From Acidobacteriota bacterium (GTDB lineage: Bacteria > Acidobacteriota > Terriglobia > Acidiferrales > UBA7541): a stretch of 42,048 nt of DNA. This document shows positions 11,353 through 18,902 of the stretch, piece by piece. The stretch covers positions 1 to 42,048 of the forward strand of contig QHYH01000158.1 of NCBI GenBank assembly GCA_003223215.1, read 5' to 3'. A program made the translations under genes and the position numbers. The stretch's first letter is position 1; the number at the start of each line of letters is the position of its first letter. Below the pieces are notes generated by a model. The model was not told where the DNA came from and searched no databases. It was given only the letters and a program-made list of their open reading frames with translations.

Positions 11353-12234
11353 ATGTGGACCAGGTCGATGGGACGGACGATCACGCTGCTTCTTGGGGCC
11401 GGCGTTGCGGTGGGCTCGGGTGTGCCTGCCGGGGCTACCAGGCAGCGCATCGAACGGCACTTTCCTGTAAACGGACGGCCCGTGGTGGTGATCCAAAATG
11501 TGGCGAACGGCCGGATCGAGGTGAAATCCTCCAAAAATCCCGAGGTTGTCGTTATCGCCAACGAAACCTCCAACAAGGTCGGCTTTGAAATGGAGCAGGC
11601 CGGCGACCGCGTGGACGTCACGGCCAGTATACTGGATGCCTCTGCCCAGCCTCTGGATCTCGAAACCAGCTTGCAATTGACGGTGCCGGAAGAAACCGAG
11701 CTTCAACTCAAAACCGAGAATGGCCTGATTTATGTGGAACAGGTTATGGGTGATATGACTCTCGAGAGCGTGGCCGGGGATGTTCACCTGAAGGAAGTCT
11801 CCGGTTATATCATCGTGAAAACCACCGGTGGTTCGCTGGTCTGCACGCAATGCGCCGGCAAACTCGACTTCAATTCCGTTGGCGGCGGCGCTCAGATCCT
11901 CCAGCCCGCCCTTACGAATGTGAATCTCCGCACCACCACCGGCAATATCCTCTTCGACGGCGACTTCATCCGCACCGGGCTTTACTCCATGAAGAGTGGC
12001 AAGGGCCTGGTGGAAGTGCGCTTCTCGGGCAATGATTCTTTCGATCTCAAGGCGCAGACCGCGACGGGCACGGTAGACAATCAGGCCGCGGCTTTTCTCA
12101 AGCCGGATTCCCACGGCACCGTGGGACGTCTCGGGTCGAAGTTCAAAGGACTGTTCGGCACCTTCGGCGCGGGCCTGGCGAAGGTCGAGCTCTCCACCTA
12201 CAGTGGTACAATTCGAATCTTGCAGCGCGACTAA
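11353..12234 (+). CDS. Exported DUF4097-like beta-repeat protein
   Basis: 293 residues from ATG 11353, which follows the anti-sigma stop by one base. The N-terminus has a signal peptide (MGRTITLLLGAGVAVGSGVP, ending ..AGA). The rest is built of short repeated beta-strand units: NGRIEVKSSKNPEVVV, ENGLIYVEQVMGDMTLESVA, GDVHLKEVSGYIIVKTTGG, TTGNILFDGDF, YSGTIRILQ. This is the pattern of DUF4097 / 'putative adhesin' beta-solenoid proteins. They often sit beside sigma/anti-sigma pairs, but their biochemical role is not established. An open frame reaches 39 bases further upstream but would overlap the anti-sigma gene and spoil the signal peptide. Confidence 0.82.
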   Translation: MWTRSMGRTITLLLGAGVAVGSGVPAGATRQRIERHFPVNGRPVVVIQNVANGRIEVKSSKNPEVVVIANETSNKVGFEMEQAGDRVDVTASILDASAQPLDLETSLQLTVPEETELQLKTENGLIYVEQVMGDMTLESVAGDVHLKEVSGYIIVKTTGGSLVCTQCAGKLDFNSVGGGAQILQPALTNVNLRTTTGNILFDGDFIRTGLYSMKSGKGLVEVRFSGNDSFDLKAQTATGTVDNQAAAFLKPDSHGTVGRLGSKFKGLFGTFGAGLAKVELSTYSGTIRILQRD

Positions 12235-12254
12235 GCCCCTCGCGCTTCTTTCGC

Positions 12255-12851
12255 GTGACAACTACACCTGCTTCGCGCGGCCTTCGACCGCGCGTGTCGA
12301 TTGTTTCGCTCGCCGGCTTCATGGGTTCCGGCAAGACTACCGTTGGTACGCTCCTCGCGCGGCAGCTCGCGTGGCGCTTTGTCGATCTCGACGAGCGCAT
12401 CGAAGAGTCTGGCGGCCTCCCCATCCCGCAAATCTTCGAGCGCTTCGGCGAGGCATTCTTCCGCCAGCTCGAAGCGGACCAGCTTCGCGCGGCAATCGGC
12501 CGCGCTTGCGAGCTTAAGCAGGGAACGGTCCTGGCGCTCGGTGGCGGCACCTACGCGCAACCCGGCTGCCCCGAGTTTCTGCGCTCGGCCGGTGTCCCCG
12601 TTCTTTGGCTCGATGCCCCCATCGAGGTTCTGCTCGCCCGGTGCCTGACCATGACCGGCCGGCCGCTGTTCCGAGACGAGGCCAGTTTCCGCACGCTTCA
12701 CGCCGAGCGCCTGCCCTCCTACCAGCTTGCCGACCATCGGGTGGAAAGCTCCAGTGAACCCGCCGAAATTGTGGCGCAAATCCTGCGCCTCGGCATTGTT
12801 GCTTCTGGAGGAAACCAGACCCATCTAGTGGTTGAGAAACCTCTGTCCTGA
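12255..12851 (+). CDS. aroK: Shikimate kinase
   Basis: Phosphorylates shikimate at O3 with ATP, in the pathway to chorismate and aromatic amino acids. 198 residues from GTG 12255, about 20 beyond the usual size because of N- and C-terminal tails. Seen: P-loop GFMGSGKTTVG, shikimate-binding DLDERIEE, the FRQLE arginine region, LALGGGTYAQPG (GGG motif), the lid TGRPLF and the adenine-side arginine near RLPSYQLADHRV. It starts 20 bases after the DUF4097-like gene on the same strand, so it may be read through from the sigma-factor cluster. No other aro genes are in the window. Confidence 0.92.
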   Translation: MTTTPASRGLRPRVSIVSLAGFMGSGKTTVGTLLARQLAWRFVDLDERIEESGGLPIPQIFERFGEAFFRQLEADQLRAAIGRACELKQGTVLALGGGTYAQPGCPEFLRSAGVPVLWLDAPIEVLLARCLTMTGRPLFRDEASFRTLHAERLPSYQLADHRVESSSEPAEIVAQILRLGIVASGGNQTHLVVEKPLS

Positions 12852-12881
12852 GAGACAATACGGCAGGGGGGTAAGCACACC

Positions 12882-13577
12882 GTGAGCTTCCAAACAGCCT
12901 GCATGGGATTAACCCTTGGACTTGTGGCCTGCGCCACTCTCGCCAGTCAGAAAAAAGCCGCGCCAGGCGTCCTGGTCCAAGACAAAGGAAAGTTCACCAT
13001 TAAACTCGCCGGGCAGACCGTCGGCCACGAAGAGTTCGAGATCGCGCCTGCCGAAGGCGGCTGGCTCGCCAAAGGCTCGTCCGACATCAAGCCGCCCGAA
13101 GGCGCTCCCAGCAGAGTCACCGGATCACTCACCTTGCTGTCCAACGGCTCGCCGATCAGCTACGAATGGAAGGCGCAATCGGAAAAGAACAGCGGCGCGC
13201 ACATCGTCTTTGCCAACGGCGTTGCGCGCATCACTCTTGAGATGCAAGGCGCGCGCCCCTTCCAACAGGATCTCTCTTTTAATTCCCCACTCATCGCCGT
13301 GCTCGACAACAATCTTTATTACCAATATGCCGTCCTCGCCCGCATCTACGACTGGTCCAAGGGCGGCGAGCAAACGTTTCCCGTGCTCATCCCTCAGGAA
13401 TTGACCCCTGGGACGGTAACCGTGCTTTCAACCGGCGCAGCCGCGGCCGATGGCAAGACCTACGAAGGCCTTAAGGTCACTTCTTCGGATCTGGAAATTC
13501 TTCTGTTGCTCGATAACAACCATCGCCTGATTCGCCTCGAGGTCCCCGCAGCCAAGGTCTCGGTCATGCGCGAGTAG
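12882..13577 (+). CDS. Predicted exported lipoprotein-like hypothetical protein
   Basis: 231 residues from GTG 12882, with an AGGGGGG ribosome site 9 bases upstream. The N-terminus is hydrophobic and carries a lipobox-like LVAC at about residues 14-17 (GLTLGLVACATLAS), so it may be a lipoprotein; a plain signal peptide is the alternative. The body is beta-rich (GKFTIKLAGQTVGHEEFEI; GSLTLLSNGSPISYEWKA) and loosely resembles DUF3108/DUF6134-like periplasmic domains, but I cannot assign it. It lies 30 bases after aroK on the same strand and ends 116 bases before a convergent regulator gene. Confidence 0.75.
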   Translation: MSFQTACMGLTLGLVACATLASQKKAAPGVLVQDKGKFTIKLAGQTVGHEEFEIAPAEGGWLAKGSSDIKPPEGAPSRVTGSLTLLSNGSPISYEWKAQSEKNSGAHIVFANGVARITLEMQGARPFQQDLSFNSPLIAVLDNNLYYQYAVLARIYDWSKGGEQTFPVLIPQELTPGTVTVLSTGAAAADGKTYEGLKVTSSDLEILLLLDNNHRLIRLEVPAAKVSVMRE

Positions 13578-13672
13578 TCGGGTGGCCGTTGCATCGAAAT
13601 GCGTCCTTGAAAGCATAACGCGGCGCAACCGGAAGGGTCACGCCGCGGCAAAACTGCTCTGCGTTCGAAGCC

Positions 13673-13686
13673 GGCGCTACCGCGCC
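13673..13686. terminator. Hairpin between convergent genes
   Basis: GGCGC/GCGCC with a four-base loop, next to GCCTT/AAGGC at about 13690-13701, lies between the plus-strand lipoprotein-like gene and the minus-strand XRE gene. There is no long U-run, so a terminator role for either strand is only a guess. Confidence 0.3.
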
Positions 13687-13693
13687 AGCGGCC

Positions 13694-14398
13694 TTAAAAG
13701 GCTAGCTTGCTCTGAGCTGCGAAAGGCCTGCTCGGTGGTGGCCCGAAGGTGGCCGGCTGGCGCAACCGGTAGCCCTGCGGATGCATGTGCGCCGCGCCAT
13801 TCGAATGGCCCGTCCCGACTGGCCCGCTTACTTGGCCATTCGCCGGCACGGTTTGCGGAAGCCGCGCCGGATTACCGATAGGGCGGAGGTTCGCCGGCGC
13901 GGTGTGAACGTGATCGCTGATCGCCTGCAACCTCTTCAGGATCGACTGCCACTGCTCCCAATCCAGTTGCCGCAGGAACGGCCGCAATCCCTGGATGAAC
14001 GAATCCTCGAGCAGCGTTTCGCCATCCGATTCCGGAATGAAGAAACGGTTCAGCCCCACGTTCAGCGCTTCCGAGATTTTCTCGAGAGTGCCGAGGCTGG
14101 GCGTCATTTGCCCGCTTTCGATCCTCGACAGATAGGAGCGCGAGACCTTCGACCGCGACTGCAGTTGGCTCTGGGTCATCGAGCGCGATTCGCGCAATTG
14201 GCGAATCCGCTGCCCGGCTTCCTCGGCCGGCTCGGGCGGAGGAATCAGGAACTCCAGGCGCTGAGGTAACGCGCGCACGCAGCGCCGGCAGTTCCCCGTA
14301 CGCGTTCGGTACTGTACCAGTCCACACGTCTTGCAGCGGATCACTTCCCGGTCCATATCAAGCGTGTTCATCTCGTCTTTGTTTATTTGTGCCGACAC
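13694..14398 (-). CDS. Zinc-ribbon plus XRE-type HTH transcriptional regulator
   Basis: 234 residues from GTG 14398, preceded by AAGGAG at 5 bases. An N-terminal four-cysteine zinc ribbon (C22, C25, C37, C40; CKTCGLVQYRTRTGNCRRC) is followed by a Cro/CI-type helix-turn-helix (about 61-120: IRQLRESRSMTQSQLQSRSK ... YLSRIESGQMTPSLGTLEKI). A shorter helical part comes next and then a Pro/Gly-rich, probably disordered C-terminal tail. The target is unknown. A near-consensus promoter and a leader with GAACGT repeats lie upstream, so autoregulation is plausible (inference). It is convergent with the gene on its 3' side. Confidence 0.85.
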   Translation of the reverse strand: MSAQINKDEMNTLDMDREVIRCKTCGLVQYRTRTGNCRRCVRALPQRLEFLIPPPEPAEEAGQRIRQLRESRSMTQSQLQSRSKVSRSYLSRIESGQMTPSLGTLEKISEALNVGLNRFFIPESDGETLLEDSFIQGLRPFLRQLDWEQWQSILKRLQAISDHVHTAPANLRPIGNPARLPQTVPANGQVSGPVGTGHSNGAAHMHPQGYRLRQPATFGPPPSRPFAAQSKLAF

Positions 14399-14441
14399 CG
14401 GTACTCCTTGCTGACGTTTTTTCCGGCGTGCGGGTAGGAGA

Positions 14442-14458
14442 GGAACGTCGGAACGTTC
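14442..14458. promoter_or_regulatory. GGAACGT direct repeat with GAACGTTC palindrome
   Basis: GGAACGT (14442-14448) is followed directly by CGGAACGTT, ending in the perfect 8-base palindrome GAACGTTC (14451-14458). It lies in the transcribed leader of the XRE gene, about 45 bases upstream of its start. Candidate operator for autoregulation; inferred only from position and symmetry. Confidence 0.35.
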
Positions 14459-14491
14459 TCACAGGGGGAAGACAATTACTGGCGCGATGGG

Positions 14492-14521
14492 AGTATCGTG
14501 TGAACCGCATTTTCTTGTCAA
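14492..14521 (-). promoter_or_regulatory. Near-consensus sigma70 promoter of the XRE regulator
   Basis: On the minus strand a perfect -35 TTGACA (14521-14516) and a -10 GATACT (14497-14492) are spaced by 18 bases. Transcription would begin near 14485, leaving a leader of about 87 bases before GTG 14398. Confidence 0.6.
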
Positions 14522-14891
14522 GAGTATTTTTGTACTTTTTTTGCGCTACTTCCGTTTCTTTTCCCTTTTTACGCCCTTTTTTCGCTGTCCTTTCGCCCAG
14601 TCCCGCCTTCCCCTGTCGCGCTTTCCCGCGCATACTTGCGCGGCTCGTTCCACCCTCCCTTACAGCTTGTGGCTACCTTTTGTGCGGCGCCCCCTCCAGG
14701 AAGACGCCAACGCCCCGACTCTCTACGCCTCCCGCGTGACTCCGTTGCCTTCTGGCCCGCGCGATTTGGCCGCTTGGGGCCGCGGGGGTCCGTTCTTCCC
14801 CGAGTTAGCGGCCTCCCCTGACCTCGCGAGACCTCGCCCGAGGCACGAATCTCGCCTCGCCGCCGATGCGGTACACTGTTTGGGGAACCGC
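14522..14891. other. Gene-free region between divergent XRE and HD-domain genes
   Basis: About 370 bases with no supported gene. A plus-strand frame extends upstream of the HD gene through it, but the translation is Pro/Arg/Phe-rich with no family resemblance. The left part is pyrimidine-rich on the plus strand (14520-14620). Just before the HD gene a TACACT (14872-14877 region) could be a -10 element, giving a very short leader. No repeat or RNA gene is recognised. Confidence 0.45.
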
Positions 14892-15473
14892 ATGCCAACG
14901 CGCAATGACGCCTGGAAACTACTCTGTGAATACACGCAATCGGAATCGCTCCGCAAGCACATGCTCGCCGTGGAAGCCTGCGTTCGCGCCTACGCCCGCA
15001 AAAGCGGTGCCGACGAGAACACCTGGGGCCTGGCCGCGCTGCTCCACGACTTCGACTACGAACGCTGGCCCAACCACGAGCACTCTCCCGACCAGGGCCA
15101 TCCCTCGGAGGGCGCAAAGATCCTGCGCCAGCAGGGCTACCCGGATGAGATTGTCCGCGCCATCCTCTCCCACGCCGATTATTGCAACGTGCCGCGCCAA
15201 TCCGCACTCGAGCACACGCTTTTTGCCTGCGACGAAATTGCCGGTTTCCTGACGGCCTGCGCGTACGTGCGCCCGTCGAAAAGCATTTTGGATCTGGAGG
15301 GCGATTCCGTGAAGCGCCGCATGAAAGACAAGCTCTTTGCCAAGGGCGTCTCCCGTGAGGATGTACGTAAGGGCGCCGAAGAACTCGGCATCCCTCTCGA
15401 AGAACACATCGCTTTCTGCATCGCCGCCATGCGCGAACACGTCGACGCCCTCGGCCTCCGCGGCAGTTTATGA
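14892..15473 (+). CDS. HD-domain protein (predicted metal-dependent phosphohydrolase)
   Basis: 193 residues from ATG 14892 (MPTRNDAWKLLCEYTQSESL). The HD-superfamily metal ligands are visible: H in KHMLAVEA, HD in ALLHDFDYERWP, H in ILSHADYC and D in FACDEIAGF. Such proteins hydrolyse phosphate esters, but the substrate cannot be told from sequence. No signal peptide, so cytoplasmic. The upstream part of the long frame is rejected because conservation-like sequence begins at this ATG. It stands alone between the XRE gene (divergent) and ispG, about 215 bases downstream. Confidence 0.85.
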   Translation: MPTRNDAWKLLCEYTQSESLRKHMLAVEACVRAYARKSGADENTWGLAALLHDFDYERWPNHEHSPDQGHPSEGAKILRQQGYPDEIVRAILSHADYCNVPRQSALEHTLFACDEIAGFLTACAYVRPSKSILDLEGDSVKRRMKDKLFAKGVSREDVRKGAEELGIPLEEHIAFCIAAMREHVDALGLRGSL

Positions 15474-15689
15474 AGCAGTTCCCGCAGATGGTGTTTGCCT
15501 CTTTCAGACAGTTCCGCACCTAAAAAGAGCGTTTCGAGCCAGGTCAACAGGGCGACTTGGCTGGACTTTCTGGAGGGAGACTCCCGAGACGGGCCGGAGG
15601 CGAAAGCGTCTATCAGGCGCCGTCGTCCAAGAACCCTCGCGAACCGGCCGATTCACGCCAAAGCCAAAATCACGTTACAATTGTCGAGA

Positions 15690-16967
15690 ATGCTTACGCA
15701 AATTGCAGGCCATGATCAACCGGCTACCCGGCGTCCGCGCCGCAAGACCTACAGCGTGAAGGTCGGGCACGTCCAGGTGGGCGGCGGCGCGACCATCGTT
15801 GTGCAGTCCATGACCAATACGGACACTGCCGACATCGCATCCACGTTCAAGCAAACCGTCGAACTCGCTGAAGCTGGCTCCGAAATTGTGCGTTGGACGG
15901 TGAATGTGCCTGAAGCGGCGGCGGCGGTGCCGGAGATCAAGAAACGCCTGCTCGACGTCGGCTGCCGCGCCCCCATCATCGGCGATTTCCATTACAACGG
16001 CCACGTCCTGCTGACCAAGCATCCGGAATGCGCCAAGCAACTCGACAAATACCGCATCAATCCGGGCAATGTCGGCGCCGGGCAGCGCCGCGACGAACAG
16101 TTCTCCACCATCTGCAAGGTCGCGCGCGACAACGGCAAACCCGTGCGCATCGGGGTAAACGGCGGCTCGCTCAACCAAGAGCTGGTCATGCGCAAAATGC
16201 AGGAAAACACCGATCACAACCTCGGCAAGGATTCCGAACAGATCATCAACGAGTGCCTGGTGATTTCGGCGCTAGAGTCCACGGAGTTAGCCCTCGAATC
16301 GGGCCTGCGTTCTGACCAAATCATCATTTCGTGCAAGACTTCGCGGCCCCGCGATCTCATCACCGTGTACCGCGATCTCTCCGCGAAGACCGAGCAGCCC
16401 CTGCACCTCGGGCTCACCGAGGCCGGCATGGGCATGAAGGGCCAGATCTGGTCGGCGGCATCGCTGGGCATTTTGCTCTACGAAGGCATCGGCGACACCA
16501 TTCGCATTTCGCTGACGCCCCGCCCCGGCGGCGACCGCCGCGAAGAGGTGTACGCCGCCTGCGAACTGCTTCAGGCGCTGGGGCTGCGTTCCTTCGCGCC
16601 CAGCGTGACCGCCTGCCCGGGTTGCGGCCGCACCACCAGCACCACGTTCCAGGAGCTGGCCGAGCGCATTCAGGGTTACATTCGCGACAGCATGCCCGTC
16701 TGGAAAACACGATACGAAGGCGTCGAGAGCATGACGCTCGCCGTGATGGGCTGCATCGTGAACGGTCCGGGCGAATCGAAAGCCGCCAACATCGGCATCA
16801 GCCTGCCCGGCACCGGCGAAGCGCCGCGCTGCCCCGTGTACATCGACGGCCAAAGGGACGTCACCCTGGAAGGCACCTACGACGAACTGGCCGCCGCCTT
16901 CCAGGCCCTCGTCGACAACTACATCGCCAAAAAGTACCCGCGCAAAACGGTACAAGCCTCGGCTTGA
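15690..16967 (+). CDS. ispG: 4-hydroxy-3-methylbut-2-en-1-yl diphosphate synthase
   Basis: Fe-S enzyme of the MEP isoprenoid pathway: converts MEcPP to HMBPP. 425 residues from ATG 15690 ([20 protein letters not shown]), a normal length for the short IspG form. Seen: [11 protein letters not shown] at the N-terminal TIM barrel, RINPGNVG, and the [4Fe-4S] ligands C309, C312 ([10 protein letters not shown]) and C355 with E362 ([12 protein letters not shown]). A TACAAT at 15676-15681 with TTCACG 18 bases before it would place transcription start almost at the ATG, so a leaderless message is possible. It is convergent with the TetR gene, with only 2 bases between them. Identity very secure. Confidence 0.96.
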   Translation: MLTQIAGHDQPATRRPRRKTYSVKVGHVQVGGGATIVVQSMTNTDTADIASTFKQTVELAEAGSEIVRWTVNVPEAAAAVPEIKKRLLDVGCRAPIIGDFHYNGHVLLTKHPECAKQLDKYRINPGNVGAGQRRDEQFSTICKVARDNGKPVRIGVNGGSLNQELVMRKMQENTDHNLGKDSEQIINECLVISALESTELALESGLRSDQIIISCKTSRPRDLITVYRDLSAKTEQPLHLGLTEAGMGMKGQIWSAASLGILLYEGIGDTIRISLTPRPGGDRREEVYAACELLQALGLRSFAPSVTACPGCGRTTSTTFQELAERIQGYIRDSMPVWKTRYEGVESMTLAVMGCIVNGPGESKAANIGISLPGTGEAPRCPVYIDGQRDVTLEGTYDELAAAFQALVDNYIAKKYPRKTVQASA

Positions 16968-16969
16968 GC

Positions 16970-17596
16970 TCAAGGGATGCGCGGGCATTGCGGTGTCGAA
17001 ACGCTCCGCAGTTTCTCGAGCAGCGTGGTTCGCGCCCGCGAATAGGCTTGTCGGTCGTCGAGCAGCTGGTAGGCCCAATGCGCGCCCATGGCGATGGCGT
17101 GAACCTCGAACGCCACCCGGGTGGGGTCCGCTTTCCGATCCACATGGCCGGCTTTTTGCGCTTCGTACACCGCGCGAGTGATCACGCCGATCCATTCGTG
17201 CATGATGGCGGCGATGCGATCTCGCACCACCCCGCGCCGGCTATCGAATTCAAACGACGCGGCGCTGAAAAAGCACCCCCCTTTGAAAACGTTTCTCTCC
17301 ACCAGAGCCAGCCAGAGGTCGATGATCTTCCACAGCCGCGGCAGGCCCTTGCGCGCGGCCATCGCCGGCCGCGTGACCTGTCCGATAAACATCTGTCTCG
17401 CTTTTTCGACCGTCGCTAGCTGCAGCTCTTCCTTGGAGCCGAAATGCGCAAACAGCCCGCTTTTGCTCATGCGCAGCTGCTCGGCAAGCGAACCAACGGT
17501 GAGCCCTTCGAGGCCCGCGATCGAGGCAATATCCACGGCACGCGCAAGGATGGCTTCGCGCGTGCGCAAGCCACGCCTTTGCTGGCGCGCCACCAC
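16970..17596 (-). CDS. TetR/AcrR-family transcriptional repressor
   Basis: About 208 residues from GTG 17596, chosen because GGGGA lies 6 bases upstream and the frame above it contains its own promoter. GTG 17629 (near the predicted transcription start) and GTG 17593 are alternatives; the frame is open to 17662. The N-terminal TetR HTH is clear (LRTREAILARAVDIASIAGL ... TVGSLAEQLRMSKSGLFAHF, then GSKEELQLATVEKA). The C-terminal ligand-binding helical domain includes FKGGCFFSAASFEFDSRRG, as in the TetR_C_6-like group. Ligand unknown. It is divergent from the retropepsin-like gene with a perfect palindrome between them, which suggests it represses both (inference). Confidence 0.88.
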   Translation of the reverse strand: MVARQQRRGLRTREAILARAVDIASIAGLEGLTVGSLAEQLRMSKSGLFAHFGSKEELQLATVEKARQMFIGQVTRPAMAARKGLPRLWKIIDLWLALVERNVFKGGCFFSAASFEFDSRRGVVRDRIAAIMHEWIGVITRAVYEAQKAGHVDRKADPTRVAFEVHAIAMGAHWAYQLLDDRQAYSRARTTLLEKLRSVSTPQCPRIP

Positions 17597-17635
17597 TTTT
17601 TTCCCCGAGGGGCGGGCGTTGTTCAGCACCGGGAA

Positions 17636-17665
17636 AATATAACACAGCCAAATAAATAGCACGAA
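17636..17665 (-). promoter_or_regulatory. Promoter of the TetR gene
   Basis: Minus strand: -35 TTCGTG (17665-17660) and -10 TATATT (17641-17636), spacing 18. The -35 overlaps the palindrome at 17661-17672. Confidence 0.4.
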
Positions 17666-17672
17666 CGTTCGT
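17661..17672. promoter_or_regulatory. Perfect 12-base palindrome, candidate TetR operator
   Basis: ACGAACGTTCGT is its own reverse complement. It overlaps the TetR -35 and lies just upstream of a TATGCT (17681-17686) that could be the -10 of the plus-strand gene, so one bound dimer could block both promoters. Position and symmetry are seen; binding is inferred. Confidence 0.5.
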
Positions 17673-17709
17673 TTGTGTGCTATGCTCGCGGACCGGAGAT
17701 CCCAAGGCT

Positions 17710-18582
17710 ATGGGTTATCCTTCCGATCGCCGCTTCGCGCTCTCCTTTTTCCTGCCCTTGCTCGCGTGGGCGATCCCCGGCGCCGCCCTCGCGCAGGAAA
17801 TCCCCCTCGAACATTGCGACACCCTCCCCCTGATCGAGGTGAAGGTCGCCGAACACCCGCGCTGGTTCCTGGTCGACACCGCCGCCACCGCCATGTTGAA
17901 CCTCCAATCGTTTGCCGAAGGCTCCTCGCGCGACATCCGCGTGACCTCCTGGAGCGGTACGCTCTCAACCAACGCTAAGGAAGTCAGCATCGAGGGCCTT
18001 GAAATCGGGCGCACCAAAGTCGCAAAACTTGCTTTGCCCGCGATCGACCTTTCCGCCATTGGGAAGGCCTGCGGACGCAAAATCGATGGCATCCTGGGCG
18101 CCGATCTTCTCGAGAAGATTGGCGCCACCGTGGATCTGAAGCGCCAGATCCTGCATGTCACCACCGCCGACGAAGTGCACGAAGCGCAACTTGCCTCCGA
18201 GATGCAGCGCGACACCGCGCGATGCACCAAAGCGTTCAACGAATCGGACGAAAAGACTTTTTGCGACTGCCTCGATCCCCAAGTCGTTATGTTCACGACC
18301 AAGGAGGAACTGTACGGGCGTGAAAAAGTTTCGAGCTATTTCCGCGAGCGCTATTTTCATCAATCTTCCCCCGCGCGGCTCGTGATTCATGAAAGCGCGT
18401 TCCACGCCATGGGCGACGCGGTGTGGTATGAGTACGAATTCACCATCGATTCGGCACGCGGCAGGCTGCGCGGACGGGGCGTGGCCATGTGCAAGAAAGC
18501 CGCCGGCCGTTGGCGCATGGCAAGCATGCACCATTCCGAAGTGCAGTTCGAGCCGAGCGCGGCTTCCGGAGCAGGCCGCTAA
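17710..18582 (+). CDS. Exported retropepsin-like domain fused to an NTF2/SnoaL-like domain
   Basis: 290 residues from ATG 17710. Signal peptide (RRFALSFFLPLLAWAIPGAA, cut after ALA). Residues about 40-150 look like a retropepsin-type aspartyl-protease fold: FLVDTAATAML at the active-site loop and the later strand KIDGILGADLLEKIGATVDL. The catalytic triplet normally reads DTGA/S; here it is DTAA (D56-A59), so activity is uncertain. Residues about 160-285 look like a DUF4440/SnoaL-type NTF2-like domain (ARCTKAFNESDEKTFCDCLD ... GRGVAMCKKAAGRWRMASMH). The gene is divergent from a TetR regulator. The domain calls are by pattern; the joint function is unknown. Confidence 0.75.
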   Translation: MGYPSDRRFALSFFLPLLAWAIPGAALAQEIPLEHCDTLPLIEVKVAEHPRWFLVDTAATAMLNLQSFAEGSSRDIRVTSWSGTLSTNAKEVSIEGLEIGRTKVAKLALPAIDLSAIGKACGRKIDGILGADLLEKIGATVDLKRQILHVTTADEVHEAQLASEMQRDTARCTKAFNESDEKTFCDCLDPQVVMFTTKEELYGREKVSSYFRERYFHQSSPARLVIHESAFHAMGDAVWYEYEFTIDSARGRLRGRGVAMCKKAAGRWRMASMHHSEVQFEPSAASGAGR

Positions 18583-18699
18583 AGCGTCCCGGGAGGAAGA
18601 CTGGCTCTCGCGTTTGCGGGGACTCTCGTGCGCTTTTCTTACCAGATGCGCCGTGAGGCTCCCTTCTTGAGAACGGGGATATAAGGCGCAGGTTTGGTG

Positions 18700-18873
18700 T
18701 ATAGTTCTTTTGTCGCAAGACCTTAGGGCCGGGCAGGCCCGATGTGAAGCCTGCGGAGATGCGGCGCAGCAAGGCCGATCGATGAAACAGGAACCCGCCG
18801 AAAGTGCTCTGGTTGAAACCAAACCAGGCTTCGTAGGAATCCTCGCCTTTTTTAAGGGCGGGAGGATGTCAAC
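18700..18873 (+). ncRNA. Stand-alone omega-RNA-like element / IS200-IS605-type right end
   Basis: A gene-free stretch of 320 bases before gatC holds a segment that resembles the guide-RNA scaffold of TnpB-type IS elements. It has an internal motif GATGAAACAGGAACCC (18781-18796), a hairpin CTGGTT/AACCAG (about 18809-18827), and a terminal hairpin with ATCCTC (18839-18844) and GAGGAT (18862-18867). It ends in the typical GGAATCC...GGAGGATGTCAA signature. Other stems: GGGCC/GGCCC and GCAGGC/GCCTGC near 18726-18753. A TATAGT (18700-18705) could be a -10 giving an RNA from about 18712. No tnpA, tnpB or iscB remnant is present. Resemblance is from memory of IS605/IS1341 ends. Decayed end versus working RNA cannot be told. 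Confidence 0.55.
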
Positions 18874-18902
18874 AAGAACGTAGAACCTACAACTGGGTAC
18901 AA

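Noticed and set aside
14487-14891. N-terminal 135-codon extension of the HD-domain frame
   Set aside because: Pro/Phe/Arg-rich and unlike HD proteins; the family-like sequence starts at ATG 14892.
18690-18902. Riboswitch (cobalamin), RNase P, tmRNA or 6S RNA upstream of gatC
   Set aside because: None of their conserved boxes is present; the terminal hairpin fits an IS605-type end better.
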